Below are positions 19,402-31,705 of a DNA stretch of 64,000 nucleotides, piece by piece. How positions within the stretch are numbered: the first letter of the stretch is position 1; every line of letters starts with the position of its first letter. The stretch is from positions 679,766 to 743,765 of the forward strand of contig MNCI01010116.1 in the NCBI GenBank assembly GCA_015680685.1. The letters are read 5' to 3'. The notes below the pieces were generated by a model. That model did no database searches, was not told the DNA's origin, and saw nothing but the letters and a program-made list of their open reading frames with translations. The position numbers and the translations under genes were made by a program. The stretch is from Gnetum montanum (lineage: Eukaryota; Streptophyta; Gnetopsida; Gnetales; Gnetaceae).

Positions 19402-22370
19402 CTTAGTGTGTGTGACAACTAGATGACCAAAGGGTCCATTGAGTACTCATTCAAATCAAAGAAATTATGCATATTGATGGTTGGTTGTATTTTTTGCATA
19501 ATTGAAAGTGAAATACACATGTTTTGTTTGTCAAGTCAGAATTTCCTTTTTGTAAAAACAAGAAAGAATAAAAATTAAGTTGTAAAGTTTGGAATATTTT
19601 GGCACCATGTTAATCTATCACGGAAGTCAAGCCTCAACTGGTGTACACTAGTCACTTTGCTAATCTTACTTATTTTTATGTTCTCATTTAGCATAATCAT
19701 TATATGGAAATTACTCCCTTATTTTCTCAGAAATTAGATTTTAATACCCTTTATGATAATGGTGTTTGATTTAGAGACTATTATTTTTTTCATGGTTGTT
19801 GGTTTGTAGTTTCTATGTTTCATTTCATCACCAAGCATACCCTTAAATTTGCACTTTGTGTTCTACTTAAGTTGTAAATCTTGTATGATTTGCTTTTGAT
19901 GCCCCCATTGGTGCTTGGTCAATTTGTAGAGTCTATCTTTATTTTTCATGAAAATGTAATATATGTCCAATAGATCCTATGGGTCTTCAGATGTAATAAA
20001 GCTTCAATTTCATTTCATATATATATGTATGTATATCATTCAAATTATCATATTTTTCTATACCTATAGGGTCTATGTTAGGTTTGTATGAATGTTAGAA
20101 AGGAAATGAAAATAAAATTCGTACCAAAAAGAATAGTTGGTATTTAATTCCCCATGTTTTTGTCTTTACATTTAAAAAAATTTCAAAGATTGGAAGTGCT
20201 TTGGGATGGAAAAAAACACGGTTCAATCCCTACTACCAAATATGAACTGTGTTGAGAATCAAATTTAATTTATGGTACCGAAAAAGAAATGAAACAGTTT
20301 TTCCTTTGACACTACTGAGAAACAAATATGTGGGTTGTAACACTTTCCTTTTAGCTTGAGACTCCCAATGATTACTTAGATTCATAGTAACAACTGATGG
20401 CTAAGATAACTCTCCATTGTCTAACATGTTAGATAGTTTATTTAACGATATCTAAAACTTCCTTGAGATGCACAGTACTGTAAGCAGAGAATAGTTGCTC
20501 TCAGAAGCCTAAAAGTCTCTTTGGAACAAGTCTTTTTGTCATAGTTAGATTTTCTTTTTATGCAAGCAATTTATTATTCATTTATTCTTACTTTAATATA
20601 CTAACCTCATTTATTTATCAACAATTATGTTCCTTTATTTGGGTAAAGAAAGGAAAGAAAATATATGTGTGATCTATGTTTACTTGCTTTCCATAAAATA
20701 AACCCACACAAATTATAATTGGATGCCCTTTGGATCCTAAGATAACCAATTCACCTAAGGATACAAAGTTCCTCACAATGTTCATACATTATGTGTGCTA
20801 ACCATACACTGCACATTTTAGTAGTGCACTATAATCAACTGTTTCTTTTAATTTTAGTTTCAATTCAAGAATTACGTATACACAAAAGAGGGAATATCAT
20901 TTAAAATGATCATAAAATGCTCATTTCTTGGGTCATAAGACCTAGGCTCGAGCCTAGGTGCAACCACTTAAAAAGGGGTTAGGCTTTTGTTTATCTATCA
21001 GGGTCTACTTGGCAGGATAAGCAAAGTAATGACCTTTTTACATATACAAAAAGGGTGACTTCTCTGCTTAATACCCACCAAATGTTGCGTTGTCTAAGGG
21101 ATCTGATTAGATTCCCTTTCCTGGTCAAATGGACATCATATATAGGATTTTCTTCTTCTCCTAAACTTTTCATGCAGTTGTCTTAACTTCCTAGCATGAT
21201 ACTAATACATACAAATTCTCCATTCCTGCCTTACAATGTTTTCTACTCTTTCCTAACGCTCCATAAGCAATCAAAAATCAAACCTTAATCAAGGCATCTG
21301 TCTCCTAACCATAGTTCGTTTCTAACTATTAACAACAGGAGACATTTTTTACCTCTTGAAATACTGCATGTGAAGAAACCACATAATTTAATTCAAAACT
21401 CATTCCTTGGAGCATGATTCTTGGTTGATCTATAAGATCCTAAGTAATTGCAGGTTGTAAACCAATTTTTATTATTAATAAAATCATCAGTTTAACAAAA
21501 AGCTAATTGAAAGCTCATTCTATAAAGGATAACTGGTAGAATTATCTTTTGAAAATGCAAACTATTTAAGGAACCTTTCCATGAGATTTTTGTAAGTTAC
21601 ACAACATCCGAGAAAAGGTTTTTCAAGAAATATTTTGTGATGAACTAAAAAGATTATGGTACTCGTGAATAATTGTTTCATTTTGCATTACTTTATATTT
21701 CATCTATAATCATGTAATCTTTTTTAACATTTACCATGACTACAAATTATCAAGAAAGATATCCTTCATATAAAATAAAATAACTCAATGAAACAGGCCT
21801 GTATGTGCCCTTAGGAGATGCACAGGGCAATACAAAGTAACTGTGAACGAGTTAAGAATAACATTATTTACAAGATCCATCTCTGCAGTAGGATCTGGAT
21901 TTTTCTTTTTCTTTCTTTTCTTTTCTTTTTTTTTTTGGAACATGAGTTTCTTTCGAAATTCAAGTGGATTCATTCCCTCATCAAAGCACTTAAATATTTA
22001 AACTCTTGCAGGAATTCAACTTTCCAATGTTTCAATCGGAACATAATTTACGTCTAATAGCATATCTTTAATATATTGGCTGACATGAAATTTTCTGATC
22101 AATTTTTATTAGGTACTTCAGTTAGCTAGTAATGACAAATGAACTACCATGTGCAGCTACATTTTCCAAAAATGTTCCATTTACTTGGTGATTTTTGCCT
22201 TGCCAAATCAGACGTAAAATCAAAAGTTTCCCACTATATTTGATGTAGCTAGAAGAAACAAAGCTCAAATGACTATAAATTGAAGAAAATTCCATTTAGA
22301 TAAAAGAATTTCAAATTCATCTAGAGAAAAATCTGAAATATAATGCACCATCTCTCAATTAGTCAAATAC
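19402..22370. other. AT-rich sequence, probably part of PNG1 intron 5
   Basis: Apart from the SINE-like segment at 20915-21180 and low-complexity T/C-rich tracts (for example 21901-21940), I see nothing coding. I looked on the minus strand for the next PNG1 blocks (the CxxC zinc-binding region and the transglutaminase core) and did not find them. Confidence 0.45.
20915..21180 (+). repeat. Possible tRNA-derived SINE
   Basis: GCTCATTTCTTGGGTCATAAGACC followed by GGCTCGAGCC resembles pol III A and B boxes at SINE spacing; the B box differs from GGTTCGANNCC by T to C. The B-box area is a perfect 18-bp palindrome, CCTAGGCTCGAGCCTAGG (20942-20959). No A-rich tail or target duplication was confirmed. 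Confidence 0.35.
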
Positions 22371-23687
22371 CTTTGCTAGAACTACTAATGCTTTTTCTTC
22401 AAGCTCATCCATGGGAACTGACTTCCGTGCTGCTTCCTGGCTAATAGGGTCTTCATACTTCCAAACATGCAAATATACCATGTAAGATAATTACAGTCTT
22501 GTGAACAACTTGGAACAAAATGCACAAGAGTTTCTTCAGATGTGATTATTCACATAAAATCGGATTCAATAGATACAAACCATCATGACCATTTTCAGGT
22601 GTCTTTGAAGCCTTCTCCGGAATTCCTCTTTTCCTTCATTGGCATTTTGGTCTTGAAATAGCAGTGCATCCTCTTCCGCCTGCAAAATTATCACACCCAG
22701 TCACTAACCAAAGCTTTTTCAGCACCAAATTTCAGGCCAATACTAAATCTCCCATGACAGTTCATGAATATTTAAAAATGCAAATCTAACAAAAATGATG
22801 GCATATCTTTGTCTAGTCTCTATTCCTAAGCTCTAAGCAATGAAGCTACTGTAGTATTCAGAATACTCACCTGCAACAAACGTGCAAGCTCCTCGTCAGC
22901 TTTCTCTTGTAGAGATATATCTGCATTGGAAGGCTGGGTGCTTTGAGTGGATGCAACGGCGGATCTTGTTGTATCCTCTAGATGAATTTTATTATTGCCC
23001 TCGGATGAAACATGGGCAAGATCTGAGTCACTTTCAATTGGGATGCTTCCATCTACCGATATCTGTAGGGAAAAACTGTTAAAATTAAAAAATTAACTAA
23101 TTAAATACTGGAAATTAAAACCCAGGCATCAAAGACACTGAAATTGGACAACAAAGACAACGAGCTTACAAAAGTGCAAAGCAAGGTGATTACTGCAGTT
23201 TAATACCGATTTGATACTTTGAGAATTAAATATGGAATCAAAATTTTCAGATTACATCCAACTTACTGCTTGATTCTCTGGATCAATTGAAGTAAGAGAA
23301 AACAACTGGTACCGTAACACCTGCCACATTCTCAAAACAAAGGATCCAATGAATTTTTTAACGGCTAAACATATTAAGACGATACATTTGTTAACAAAGA
23401 AACTTGAAATTTTGCTAATTTTTTTATGCGAGAAGAATCAATGAGCGTCTGTAAGACTATAACGAGGAAGAAACTGGTAAAAGAAAAGCCAACTGGATAA
23501 ATATAGTTAATGAGGCACTGCTACATTTGTATCACTTTGAACGAATTCACTTGGCATTGCACTGCTTTCAGAATTTGTTTTGTAGTCAAAAGCGAATTAC
23601 TTTACGAACCTCGATCCCATCATCTGTGTCGTATTCCACACGATGTTCTTGTCCATCATAAGCGACAACGAATTCCTTGACAGGCAT
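22371..23687 (-). CDS. PNG1: Peptide:N-glycanase, first five exons (gene continues or is truncated)
   Basis: Five minus-strand exons: 23610-23687, 23267-23320, 22871-23062, 22581-22679 and 22371-22457. Each is a multiple of three bases and joins in phase 0 to 170 residues. The protein starts MPVKEFVVAYDGQEHRVEY, continues VLRYQLFSLTSIDPENQA, then has an acidic linker, DEELARLLQAEEDALLFQ, and finally YEDPISQEAARKSVPMDELE with EKALVVLAK. These match the N-terminal third of plant PNG1, which removes N-glycans from misfolded glycoproteins in the cytosol during ER-associated degradation. All introns are GT-AG (289, 204, 191 and 123 bp). A donor GTATTTGAC follows exon 5, so more exons are expected. 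The zinc-binding Cys pairs and the catalytic Cys-His-Asp core (full length about 720 residues) are not in the window. The start is chosen because MPVKEF aligns with the family start; an open frame extends upstream. Confidence 0.85.
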
Positions 23688-23779
23688 TATATCCGCCCAG
23701 GATCTGTGTGATGAACGATCAATTCCCGATTTCCGTCGAACACAAGCTTTAGCTATGAAAAAGGGGATGATCGTTTCAA

Positions 23780-23920
23780 TTACAGCAATGACTTCTGATT
23801 TGTGAGATGAATTTCTGCAATATATTCCTTCCTCCCTGCTAAAGCATCGAAAATATCTTCGTCGCAAGAGAACTTTCGGATTCTTGTTGCAGGTACCTTC
23901 ATCGAATAAAATTTGGCCAT
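23780..23920 (-). other. Possible upstream ORF in the PNG1 5' leader
   Basis: An ATG at 23918-23920 opens a 46-codon frame (MAKFYSMKVPATRIRKF ... NQKSLL) that stops 92 bases before the PNG1 ATG, in a different frame. If the transcript starts above 23920 it would be read before PNG1 and could lower its translation. It may equally be a chance frame; no family was recognised. Confidence 0.35.
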
Positions 23921-24010
23921 TTTGGATTACGTGGAAGTTTCGAGGTAGACGTCTTTAATAAATGTGAAAATAATGTTCCGGGTGGCTGTTGAAGTAAATA
24001 TAACACAAGA
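23921..24010 (-). promoter_or_regulatory. Candidate PNG1 promoter
   Basis: Upstream of the gene are TTACGTGG (23927-23934), a palindromic GACGTC (23948-23953) and a TATA-like TTATATTTA near 23997-24005 on the minus strand. ACGT-core sites bind plant bZIP factors, a class that includes the ER-stress regulators. A link to ER stress is an inference from the gene's role, not shown by the sequence. Confidence 0.35.
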
Positions 24011-27000
24011 AATACACATTCTGTATTGTTCTCTCAGGTTACCATATTTAGAAAGTATACATGAAGAAAGCGTTATATTGTCTCAAGTATATGCAAGGAA
24101 TGCTAGATTTAAATTAAAGTAAATGATGTCCAAGGTGCAATCCAAGAAGTCGAGTTGGTAAATAGTGTCAATGAGATCTTGGGCTCATTTAACGATGGAG
24201 ATGGGTTTGCAACTTAACCTAGTTCGAGTTACTTGAATGACAATCGGAGATAGGAGATTTTTGAAGTTTATAAATTGGGATTCAATTTCAAGTTTTGATA
24301 AAATCCTTTCTTTTGTGCTTCTGCTTTTGCAGTAAAGTTTTGATGATTGGCATGCATTTCACGGTGAAAAAATTGTATTTTCATGTCATATAAAATTTAC
24401 TATATATCTTTAGGATTTTGTTTTTTTTTCCCCTTTTACTAAATCCAACAATTTATCAACATGTTCAATGATGAGTGATTTTAGTTTTATCTTGCTTTCA
24501 TATGAAATATGTACCTCATTAGTTTCCAGCATACTAATTTACATTATTAATTGTCAATTGATATTCTTTGATGAAAGGCAATAAAAATTATTACCTATTG
24601 TAACACGTACCCATGGGAAGCAAGAGTTAACACTTGAAACCTGTGACAAGCTATAACAAGCTAAATGCAAGGGTAAACTTTTCCATTTTTTTCCCAAATA
24701 GTTGATTAATTATCAAAAATTCAACTTGCATATAGATTAGCATAAACAACTATCAATAAAATAATGCATAACAAAGAAAACTATATGATGTAAAGAATGG
24801 TCCAAGGATTTAGCAAGAAGCAAACATCAATATAACGATTAACATCTCTTAATACACTATGCATCCAAGGTGTAGCACAAAAATAAAATCATATCCACAA
24901 CCATCTAGCTTAGTAAAAAGCCAATTAATTCAATCACTTCACTTAGTAGTCTTATATTATGCTGCCAAAATGTCATTGATCGTAAGGAAGTCAAACTCAA
25001 TACAAACATATTATTCATGTACCTAATCCAAATAATACACAAATCTTTACATTTATTCACAATATCATTGCCAATGATGCAGTATTTAGCATTCAACAAG
25101 CAAGAAAACTTAGAAACTAGATTGTACACATTCATAAACTTGTTCACATGGACAATTGGACAACAAGCATAAAAATCTTATGAAATAATAGTTTACAAAT
25201 CAAATTATTAAAACTTTTAACTAAAGAATAAAAAAAAAACTACATCTAGTGCCAATCAACAAACCATAATCATAATCAAATTTTGGTTTAACCATTGTTG
25301 ATAAAAAGAAAAGGATAACCATGAAAACCAAATTTATATAATCAAATTTTGGTTTATACAAGAATCCTTTCATACAATGTATAGGTCTAATTTATATATC
25401 AATTCTGATTTTTCTTAGACCATGATAATAAATCAAATGTTGTTCACAAAGAGACTTGTCCAACCCAATAATTGGCCATAAGAAATGTATAAATCATTAA
25501 TATCAATCCATTCATTTACACAATTAAACTATTTTATTTTCTTTTAGTAACCCTCACAATAAAATCATTTCAAATCAACTTTGCTAATTTGAAATAATAT
25601 AATGCACGCCACTAACATTTAATTAGCCCATCCAATTTGCTAATAATAGTGAATAGATAAGTCACCTACATTTAATAGCCATGATTTAACATCACTAACA
25701 TTTAATAATGATAAACTAACTATATTTCCCCCATTCCATTAGACTCATAGAAAGATAACAAGACTTGAGAAGGTACATAAATAAGAATCAAAATTCAATC
25801 TAAGGTTTAAGCATTCACAAGGATCATTAAGTCAATTTTCTTGCCAAGAACCAAGAATTCAACAATTCTATAAATTTTAAAAAATCACAAAATAGACATG
25901 GGTCTAGGGATACTCTTACTTGTTGCTAGTGGTACCAATCCTCATACATGGGATCCTTGGTTCCTATTGGCATATTGTTATGCCAATATGCCCCAAATTA
26001 TTATGGGTGTTTTTGAATCATTACAAAAACAACTCTTATCCAAGTCATTTAGGCCTAAGAGTGTAAAAGACAAGTGGAGAGATCCATCAACAAAATTAAG
26101 GATTCAACCATCCAAAATCTCAACAACAAATATTGTCAAAGTTGATTCTAACATAAAATTATATTCAAGGCAAAGAAAGGAGAAGAGTTGAGATATTGAG
26201 ATTATAAATCAGTGTTGCCAATCATACATAGTAAGATAAAGATTCATTACAGTATTGAACTACTACTCAGCTCAAATTTTCCTTTTTTTTGTTGTCTTCT
26301 ATAGTAGCTACAATCTTCCCTTATTGCTATTCTTTTTTCTTCTATAGTAGCATAATCTTCTTTTATTATTGTCTTCTTGTTGTTATTGTTCATTTGTTGC
26401 TTCAGCTACAATCTCTATTATTGTTGTTGATCTTCTTGTTTAGCCATAGTCATCTTTTTGTTGTTCATTTGTTGTTCTAGCTACAATCTCCTTTTGTTGT
26501 TGTTCACTTCCAACCACCTCCCTTGTGATTGAGCTCTACTTCTTTCTCTAATATGCACACTTTCTTTCTACTTTTTTCTTTGCATTTTCCTCTCCCCTCT
26601 TTTCTCTCCTTATAAGTACTAGCAAAATTTAAGAGATGGTAGGTGTTTCTTATAACTAATTCTTTATTGAAAACTATTCTACTTCTCCTTTTTTTCTAAG
26701 AATTTAAACCTTTTTCTACACCACCTAGTCATGAGTTCAATTCTTTCCATGATCACTTTTAAAAATTAATCAAATTATATTCTAACAAGTTGTAGGTTCA
26801 ATTTTCTTGGTTAGAACTTTCAATATTTTGAAATTCTAACTCTACAAAGTCTTAAGTTTAATTCCTTTTGATCTTATATAGTAGAAAATTGATAAGCATA
26901 AGATATTAAAACATAATATCTACCTCTATTCCTTTTTTCTTTAGCAATATGTTACCTCTAAATTTATCATCAATAAATATGTAGTTGTGTTTCATTTCCA

Positions 27001-28013
27001 ACAACATTTCTTCTTAGAAATCAAGTCATAAGGTGTAATGGAAGAGATTTCAAAATGGGAATATGAAAAAGTATAAGTCCAAGACATAAAATCAAGTGAA
27101 AGATCTTCTCTTTTAGGCCATTAGCAATGCAAGAGTTTCCATTTTATATTCATAACTGATTATTGCATTATCTCACAATGCCTTGAAAGGTCATGTAAAT
27201 GACCTTTCTACAACCATGAATGGGATGCTCATATTCTATTAACCAATCAAAATCTAAAGAACAATGCATCAATAACATACACAACATTTCATGTGTTCAT
27301 TATTTAAATGATACAACTATGATATACATAATATTCCTAATTCATAGGTCAAGTTCTTTTCACTTGATTCATTGGTCAAGTTCCTCAGCAACATGTGTAT
27401 ATGTATGTATATTTAACAAAATCATTCATACTAAGCAAAACATACCTCTTTTAGCCTTTGAAGCCTAATGTAAAGAATCTTTGTTTCTTCTTTTCTTTCC
27501 AAATCTAATTGCTAAATGATTATAATTTGCATAGTAGCTCTTAGAGATAAGATACCTAAAACGTATATGAACACACATCGAAGCAAGTACATGAGATATC
27601 CACACACACACACACAAACAAAGCTCACATATAAACATTTTAATTAGTTCAAGAACTCATTTTAATGTATATAGGCTAGGCAACACATAAAAAAATAAAA
27701 GCATAGTAACAAACTCATAAGTAATACAATATTTTAGCTTTATTTCTTCTTAGCATTCCTTTTGTTCATTCCATTAATAAATGCTAAATCAATGGGTAGT
27801 ATGTAGTTAGTACTTTCCATCTACCAATACACACAATACACATTAGTAAAACTTAGCTTAATCACAAGGAAGAATAACTGGTCATTCCACTAATCATTAA
27901 TACAAGCATGTTAGGAACACTCTAAATTTATCATAGTCATAAAATGTTACATATTTCTATAAATCCACACTATCCACACATCTTAGAAAGTTGAATGTCA
28001 TGTCCCCATTTCC
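24011..28013. other. AT-rich intergenic region, no firm gene
   Basis: No recognised coding family. Notable items are a TTGTTGTT/AGCTACAATCT imperfect repeat stretch at about 26290-26510, a (CA)8 microsatellite at 27601-27616, and a TGTAACACG start at 24599 that resembles an LTR end but lacks a partner. A 97-codon plus-strand frame at 25898-26191 has no recognisable motif. Confidence 0.45.
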
Positions 28014-28440
28014 CTAGAACCTTTATACTCTTCGATATGTAGATGACATAATGATTTTTTATTGACATCTATCCATGAGGTCGAAAAGGTAGTGTAGGCG
28101 TTGAATGTATTTTGTTAGTCAATAGGGCTTGAAGTCAATTGAAATAAGATAGAGCTTCTCCATGTGGGATGCTCGACAAGAAGGTTTGAGCATGTCAGAA
28201 ATATTTTTGGGTGTACTATTGGCTCACTCCTAGCTACCTATTTAGGGTAGTGTTTATTTTGTAGAAGAAAATCAACTAGTATCTAGAAGGAAGTGTTGGG
28301 AAAGATGCAAAAGAAGTTGACCTCTTGGAGAGGCATGTTTATGTCTTCTATAGGTAAGTTGACTCTAGCTAAATCTATTCTCTCAAGCATTCTCATTTAT
28401 AGTGCATTGGTTTTCAATTCCCCAAGCCAATTTGTGTTGC
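28014..28440 (+). pseudogene. L1-type LINE RT segment, tandem copy 1
   Basis: Plus-strand translation with frameshifts gives LYTLRYVDDIMIF (the YVDD box), then VRNIFGCTIGS, KLTSWRGMFMSSIGKLTLAK and SILIYSALVFN. These match the L1 RT palm and thumb (W+G ... GRLTLIKSVL ... PIY). The same segment occurs twice more (28530-28714 joined to 39272-39450, and 39451-39880). Between copies 1 and 2 lies a degenerate repeat of the CAAGT(T/C)AATTAGATTGT type (28430-28540). Confidence 0.7.
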
Positions 28441-28529
28441 AAGTTAATTAGATTGTCAAGAATTTTCTACAAGTCAATTAGATTATTAAGAATTTTTTGT
28501 AAGTTAATTTTTGTTGAAAGTCAATTAGA

Positions 28530-28714
28530 TTGCAAGTTAATCAGAATGTATTTTATCAGTCAATAGGGCTTGAAGTCAATTCAAACAAGATAAAGCTTCT
28601 CCATGTGGGATGCTTGACAAAAAGATTTAAGCATATAAGGAATATTTTTGGGTGTACTGTTGGCTTGCTCCTAACTACCTATTTAGGGTAATGTCTATTC
28701 TACAAATAGAAATC
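28530..28714 (+). pseudogene. LINE RT segment, tandem copy 2, left part
   Basis: It starts GAATGTATTTTATCAGTCAA and follows copy 1 closely through the TTTTTGGGTGTACTGTTGGC block. It stops at the copia-Z target site AAATC (28710-28714). The rest of the copy continues at 39272. Confidence 0.75.
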
Positions 28715-28953
28715 TATTGACCTTTTGGTATGCCAAAACCTTAAGGAGAATGGAGACTAAAGGATGTTTGTTGTGGATGTTGTATTTACAAGAGAGAACA
28801 AGAACTCCACATCATGGACAAGGACTCAAGAAAGCATGGCTATCAAAGTAAAAGACTTCATAGGAAAAATGAGAGCATGGACAAGTACAAAGACTACAAG
28901 CTAAATGAAGATGCTCTAAGGATTGAGAGAAAGCAAAATCAACAAGAGAAAGC
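28715..28953 (+). repeat. 5' LTR of copia-Z, left part
   Basis: It begins at the mutated terminal TA (TATTGACCTTTTGGTATGCC) and matches 38143-38381. It ends in the AAAGC (28949-28953) that is duplicated at 36125-36129. Confidence 0.9.
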
Positions 28954-29660
28954 TGATGAGTGGCGAGATACCCCTACACTCAACCATATGAATACGAGCG
29001 TAGCACGCGTGATCCGGTTGAACTCTGCAAACTAAGTGCCTACACGCCCCATGGAACACTTAGGGTTAATCATTTGTTGTCTTCCCAGACTTACTTGTAG
29101 TTGTCACGATGTATGGTTAAGTAAGTCCGAGGTATATGATTTTTTATGGTTTTTATGTTTTATCTCCTATGCTATTGAGGTGAAGGGTTGAGAAACTAAT
29201 TACTAACTCTAACTAATGAACTAAGTCTAAATTACCTAGCATCAGCATCCGTTCCCACTTACCGTACATACCCTGAACCGATGCAACCGTGGCTACCAAA
29301 CGCTAATCATTACTAGGATCACCACGCATAATGCACATGCTCGAAGTGGTCATACTAAGGCACTTAACTAGGAGGAAAGGGTTAAGAGAATCTAATCTAG
29401 CCTAAGTGCAATGAGCATCCGTTTCTTGATTATCTGTACACATCCTTAAATGCTCGTAATCAAGTCGTACTCATTCCGCNGAAAATATTCTATCTCTAGA
29501 GTGATCAATCTACCAAAGTTTCCCTACTTCTAGCCTAGGATGAGGAAACAAGGGAGAGCTGCCTCTTATTTATAGATATGACTGCGCACCGCGATATCAC
29601 GTACGCGATATCGTAGGGGACAACGTGATATCGCGGCCAATGCGATATCACGTCTCATCA
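28954..29660 (-). repeat. 3' LTR of E1 (contains a gap)
   Basis: It matches 35206-36124 from TGATGAGTGGCGAGATACCCC to CTCATCA, but about 210 bp are missing around the N at 29480. The U3 end carries the GATATC palindrome cluster (29585-29652), and TATTTATAG (TATA on the minus strand) lies at about 29567-29575. Confidence 0.85.
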
Positions 29661-29676
29661 TACCCCCATGACTAAA
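29661..29676 (-). promoter_or_regulatory. Polypurine tract of E1
   Basis: On the minus strand TTTAGTCATGGGGGTA abuts the LTR start TGATGAG. The core AGTCATGGGGG recurs three more times inside the element (30232-30242, 31745-31755, 33022-33032). Confidence 0.75.
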
Positions 29677-31400
29677 TGAAAACTTGTCCTCAAGTTCCTT
29701 ACAAAATATTGGGAAGGTATGGGATTATTGAGGTAAATGGAACTAATGGGATGACATGTGAACGGATCATCATTACAAGACTTGACAAAACTGGTGTTCA
29801 TGACAACAAGGGTGAACACCTTATTACATTGACATCAGGCCTTATTTGGTAGCTTGAGAAAGAGAGAGAGAAAGAAGTGTTGCTGCTGCTAATGCCAAGA
29901 TTGCGCCTTTCATTGTCCATCCGTAAGCGCATCATCGATCTTGCCCTTGCATAGCTGCTTCCAACACTGCTCCATTCCAAGTGTTTGCTCCAGATCCAAT
30001 CCGTTGTTGTATGATCGCCATCTGCACACACAACACAATCTTATATTAGCAAGGGTAAATGAATCATCATGTAATTAATACCTTGCTTCGGTGTAAGTCC
30101 ATTGGCTAGGTTGTGGTATGGCTGATTGCGGATCTGGAGATGTATTAATGATGACTACCGAAGGTGTAGGGGTTAGGAAAAAATTGAAAAAAATTCAGGG
30201 CTAAGAGAAAATCGAAAAAATCGGGCTCGTACCCCCATGACTAATCGCGAACCTCTGGTAGCGAGAGAATGGAAAAAGAAAGAGGAACAAGAAAGATGAA
30301 GAAAAAGGGACAACTATAACATCGATGAAATGGATGTCAAGATGGAAATGAACAAAATAAAATTAATTGCAAAAATGTTAAAGGAAAAGAAATTAACTGA
30401 TGCACCAAGTAGGAATGTCAGTGGGTCCTCCCCAAAGCAGGCTCATGCCCTTAATGCCCTGACAAACCCACATTCAAAGAGTCCGTAGGCTCTGGGAATG
30501 TCATTTGGAACAAGAGTTAAAGTCTTAACCACAAGAATTTACCAAAAAGAAAATAATGTATCAACCAAAATATACACTAATGATACAACCGGCAATGAGG
30601 TGAATAATAGAGAGAAGGAGGGAGAGAAGAGAATGGAATGGAATCCCAAGAACAAGGTGGTGTACAGCCCCTTGTGTATTTCATGATTAATGTGACTTAG
30701 CAAATCTCATTCCAACTCTGGCCTCAAACTAACAACATCCAGTGACTTCACATCAATGCATTTGGCCAATCCATCCCCTTGAAGTAACAAGAATGCCTTC
30801 TCCAAGAGTCACCACCATTCCGACGAAACAAAGAGGAGAGAATTGGAAGCGAGAATGGCCTTAGTTAGAGGGAACATTTTTTAGTTCCATAACCAGTGCT
30901 TGTAGCCCAAGTTTATTTCATCTAAGGGGTGTGCTTTGAATTCTCACTTTTTTTTTGTGTTCTGTGTTTTTATGCGTGAGAACCACACCATGCAAAGACT
31001 TTGTTATTTTTATTGTCTTAGCTTCTGATAATTGGGTAACATCGGAACATCGAGAAAACCCAAGAAGAAAACATCCAAGCACCCAAGAGAATGGCCAACA
31101 CAAATGCATCAAGTTCCCTTGAAGTCACACCCTTTTCAACCTTGAGTTCTTCCTTGGTTTGAGAAATGCCCAGTCACCGATTCGTTAAAGTTCTTATTAT
31201 GAAGGGAATTGTACATTTCCAAGTTGAGAGAGACCATAGAAATTGGTGGGTGGATGGATGAAGTGAACTCATTGCCTACCATATTAAAAGAAACATACCT
31301 TAGTATCAACATCATGACTTAAAGGTAAAAACCAAACATTAGCAATCAATATGAAAACAGTTCATACCATCAGGAAGAACACTTATTAGGTGACAAACTT
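29677..31400 (-). other. Non-coding 3' part of E1
   Basis: No family-like frame is seen. It contains one internal copy of the PPT-like 11-mer (30232-30242) and a GGTCCTCCCC...GTCTGTAGGC-type segment near 30420-30500 that is shared with the non-coding element E2 (46640-46720). This shows E1 and E2 share the region. Confidence 0.55.
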
Positions 31401-31439
31401 ACAAGGTGGATCACACACACACACACAAAATGAAAAAGT

Positions 31440-31705
31440 ATAACTATGTTGAAAAAAAAAACCAAGAAAAGTTAAAGAAATTTGTAAAACAAAAACAAGA
31501 AAAGTTAAAGAAATTTGTAAAATAAAAACAAGAAAGATTAAAGAAATTTGTAAAACAAAAATGTGTAAAACAAAAACATGTAAAACAAAAATGTGTAAGA
31601 CAAAAACTTGTAAAACAAAAACTTTGTAAAATAAAAATGTGTAAAAAAAAAACTTGTAAAACAAAAATGCGTAAAACAAAATCGTGTAAAACAAAAACCT
31701 AAAAA
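31440..31705. repeat. A-rich minisatellite in E1
   Basis: Imperfect tandem units of about 14-16 bp, of the form GTAAAACAAAAATGT, preceded by a few longer units of AAGAAAAGTTAAAGAAATTT type. On the minus strand this gives a repetitive hydrophobic frame (FVLHIFVLQ), which is a translation artefact of the repeat. A similar A-rich tract occupies 47655-47790 in E2. Confidence 0.75.

Noticed and set aside
20942-20959. tRNA gene
   Set aside because: Only a B-box-like palindrome and a weak A box are present; no cloverleaf can be folded by eye.
25898-26191. 97-codon plus-strand frame
   Set aside because: No domain, splice or promoter evidence; lies in an AT-rich repeat-like region. Kept only as a note in the intergenic entry.
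24599-26960. Possible solo LTR starting TGTAACACG
   Set aside because: No matching end, partner copy or target duplication could be found.
27601-27616. CA repeat as a special element
   Set aside because: A plain (CA)8 microsatellite; another short one lies near 31410.
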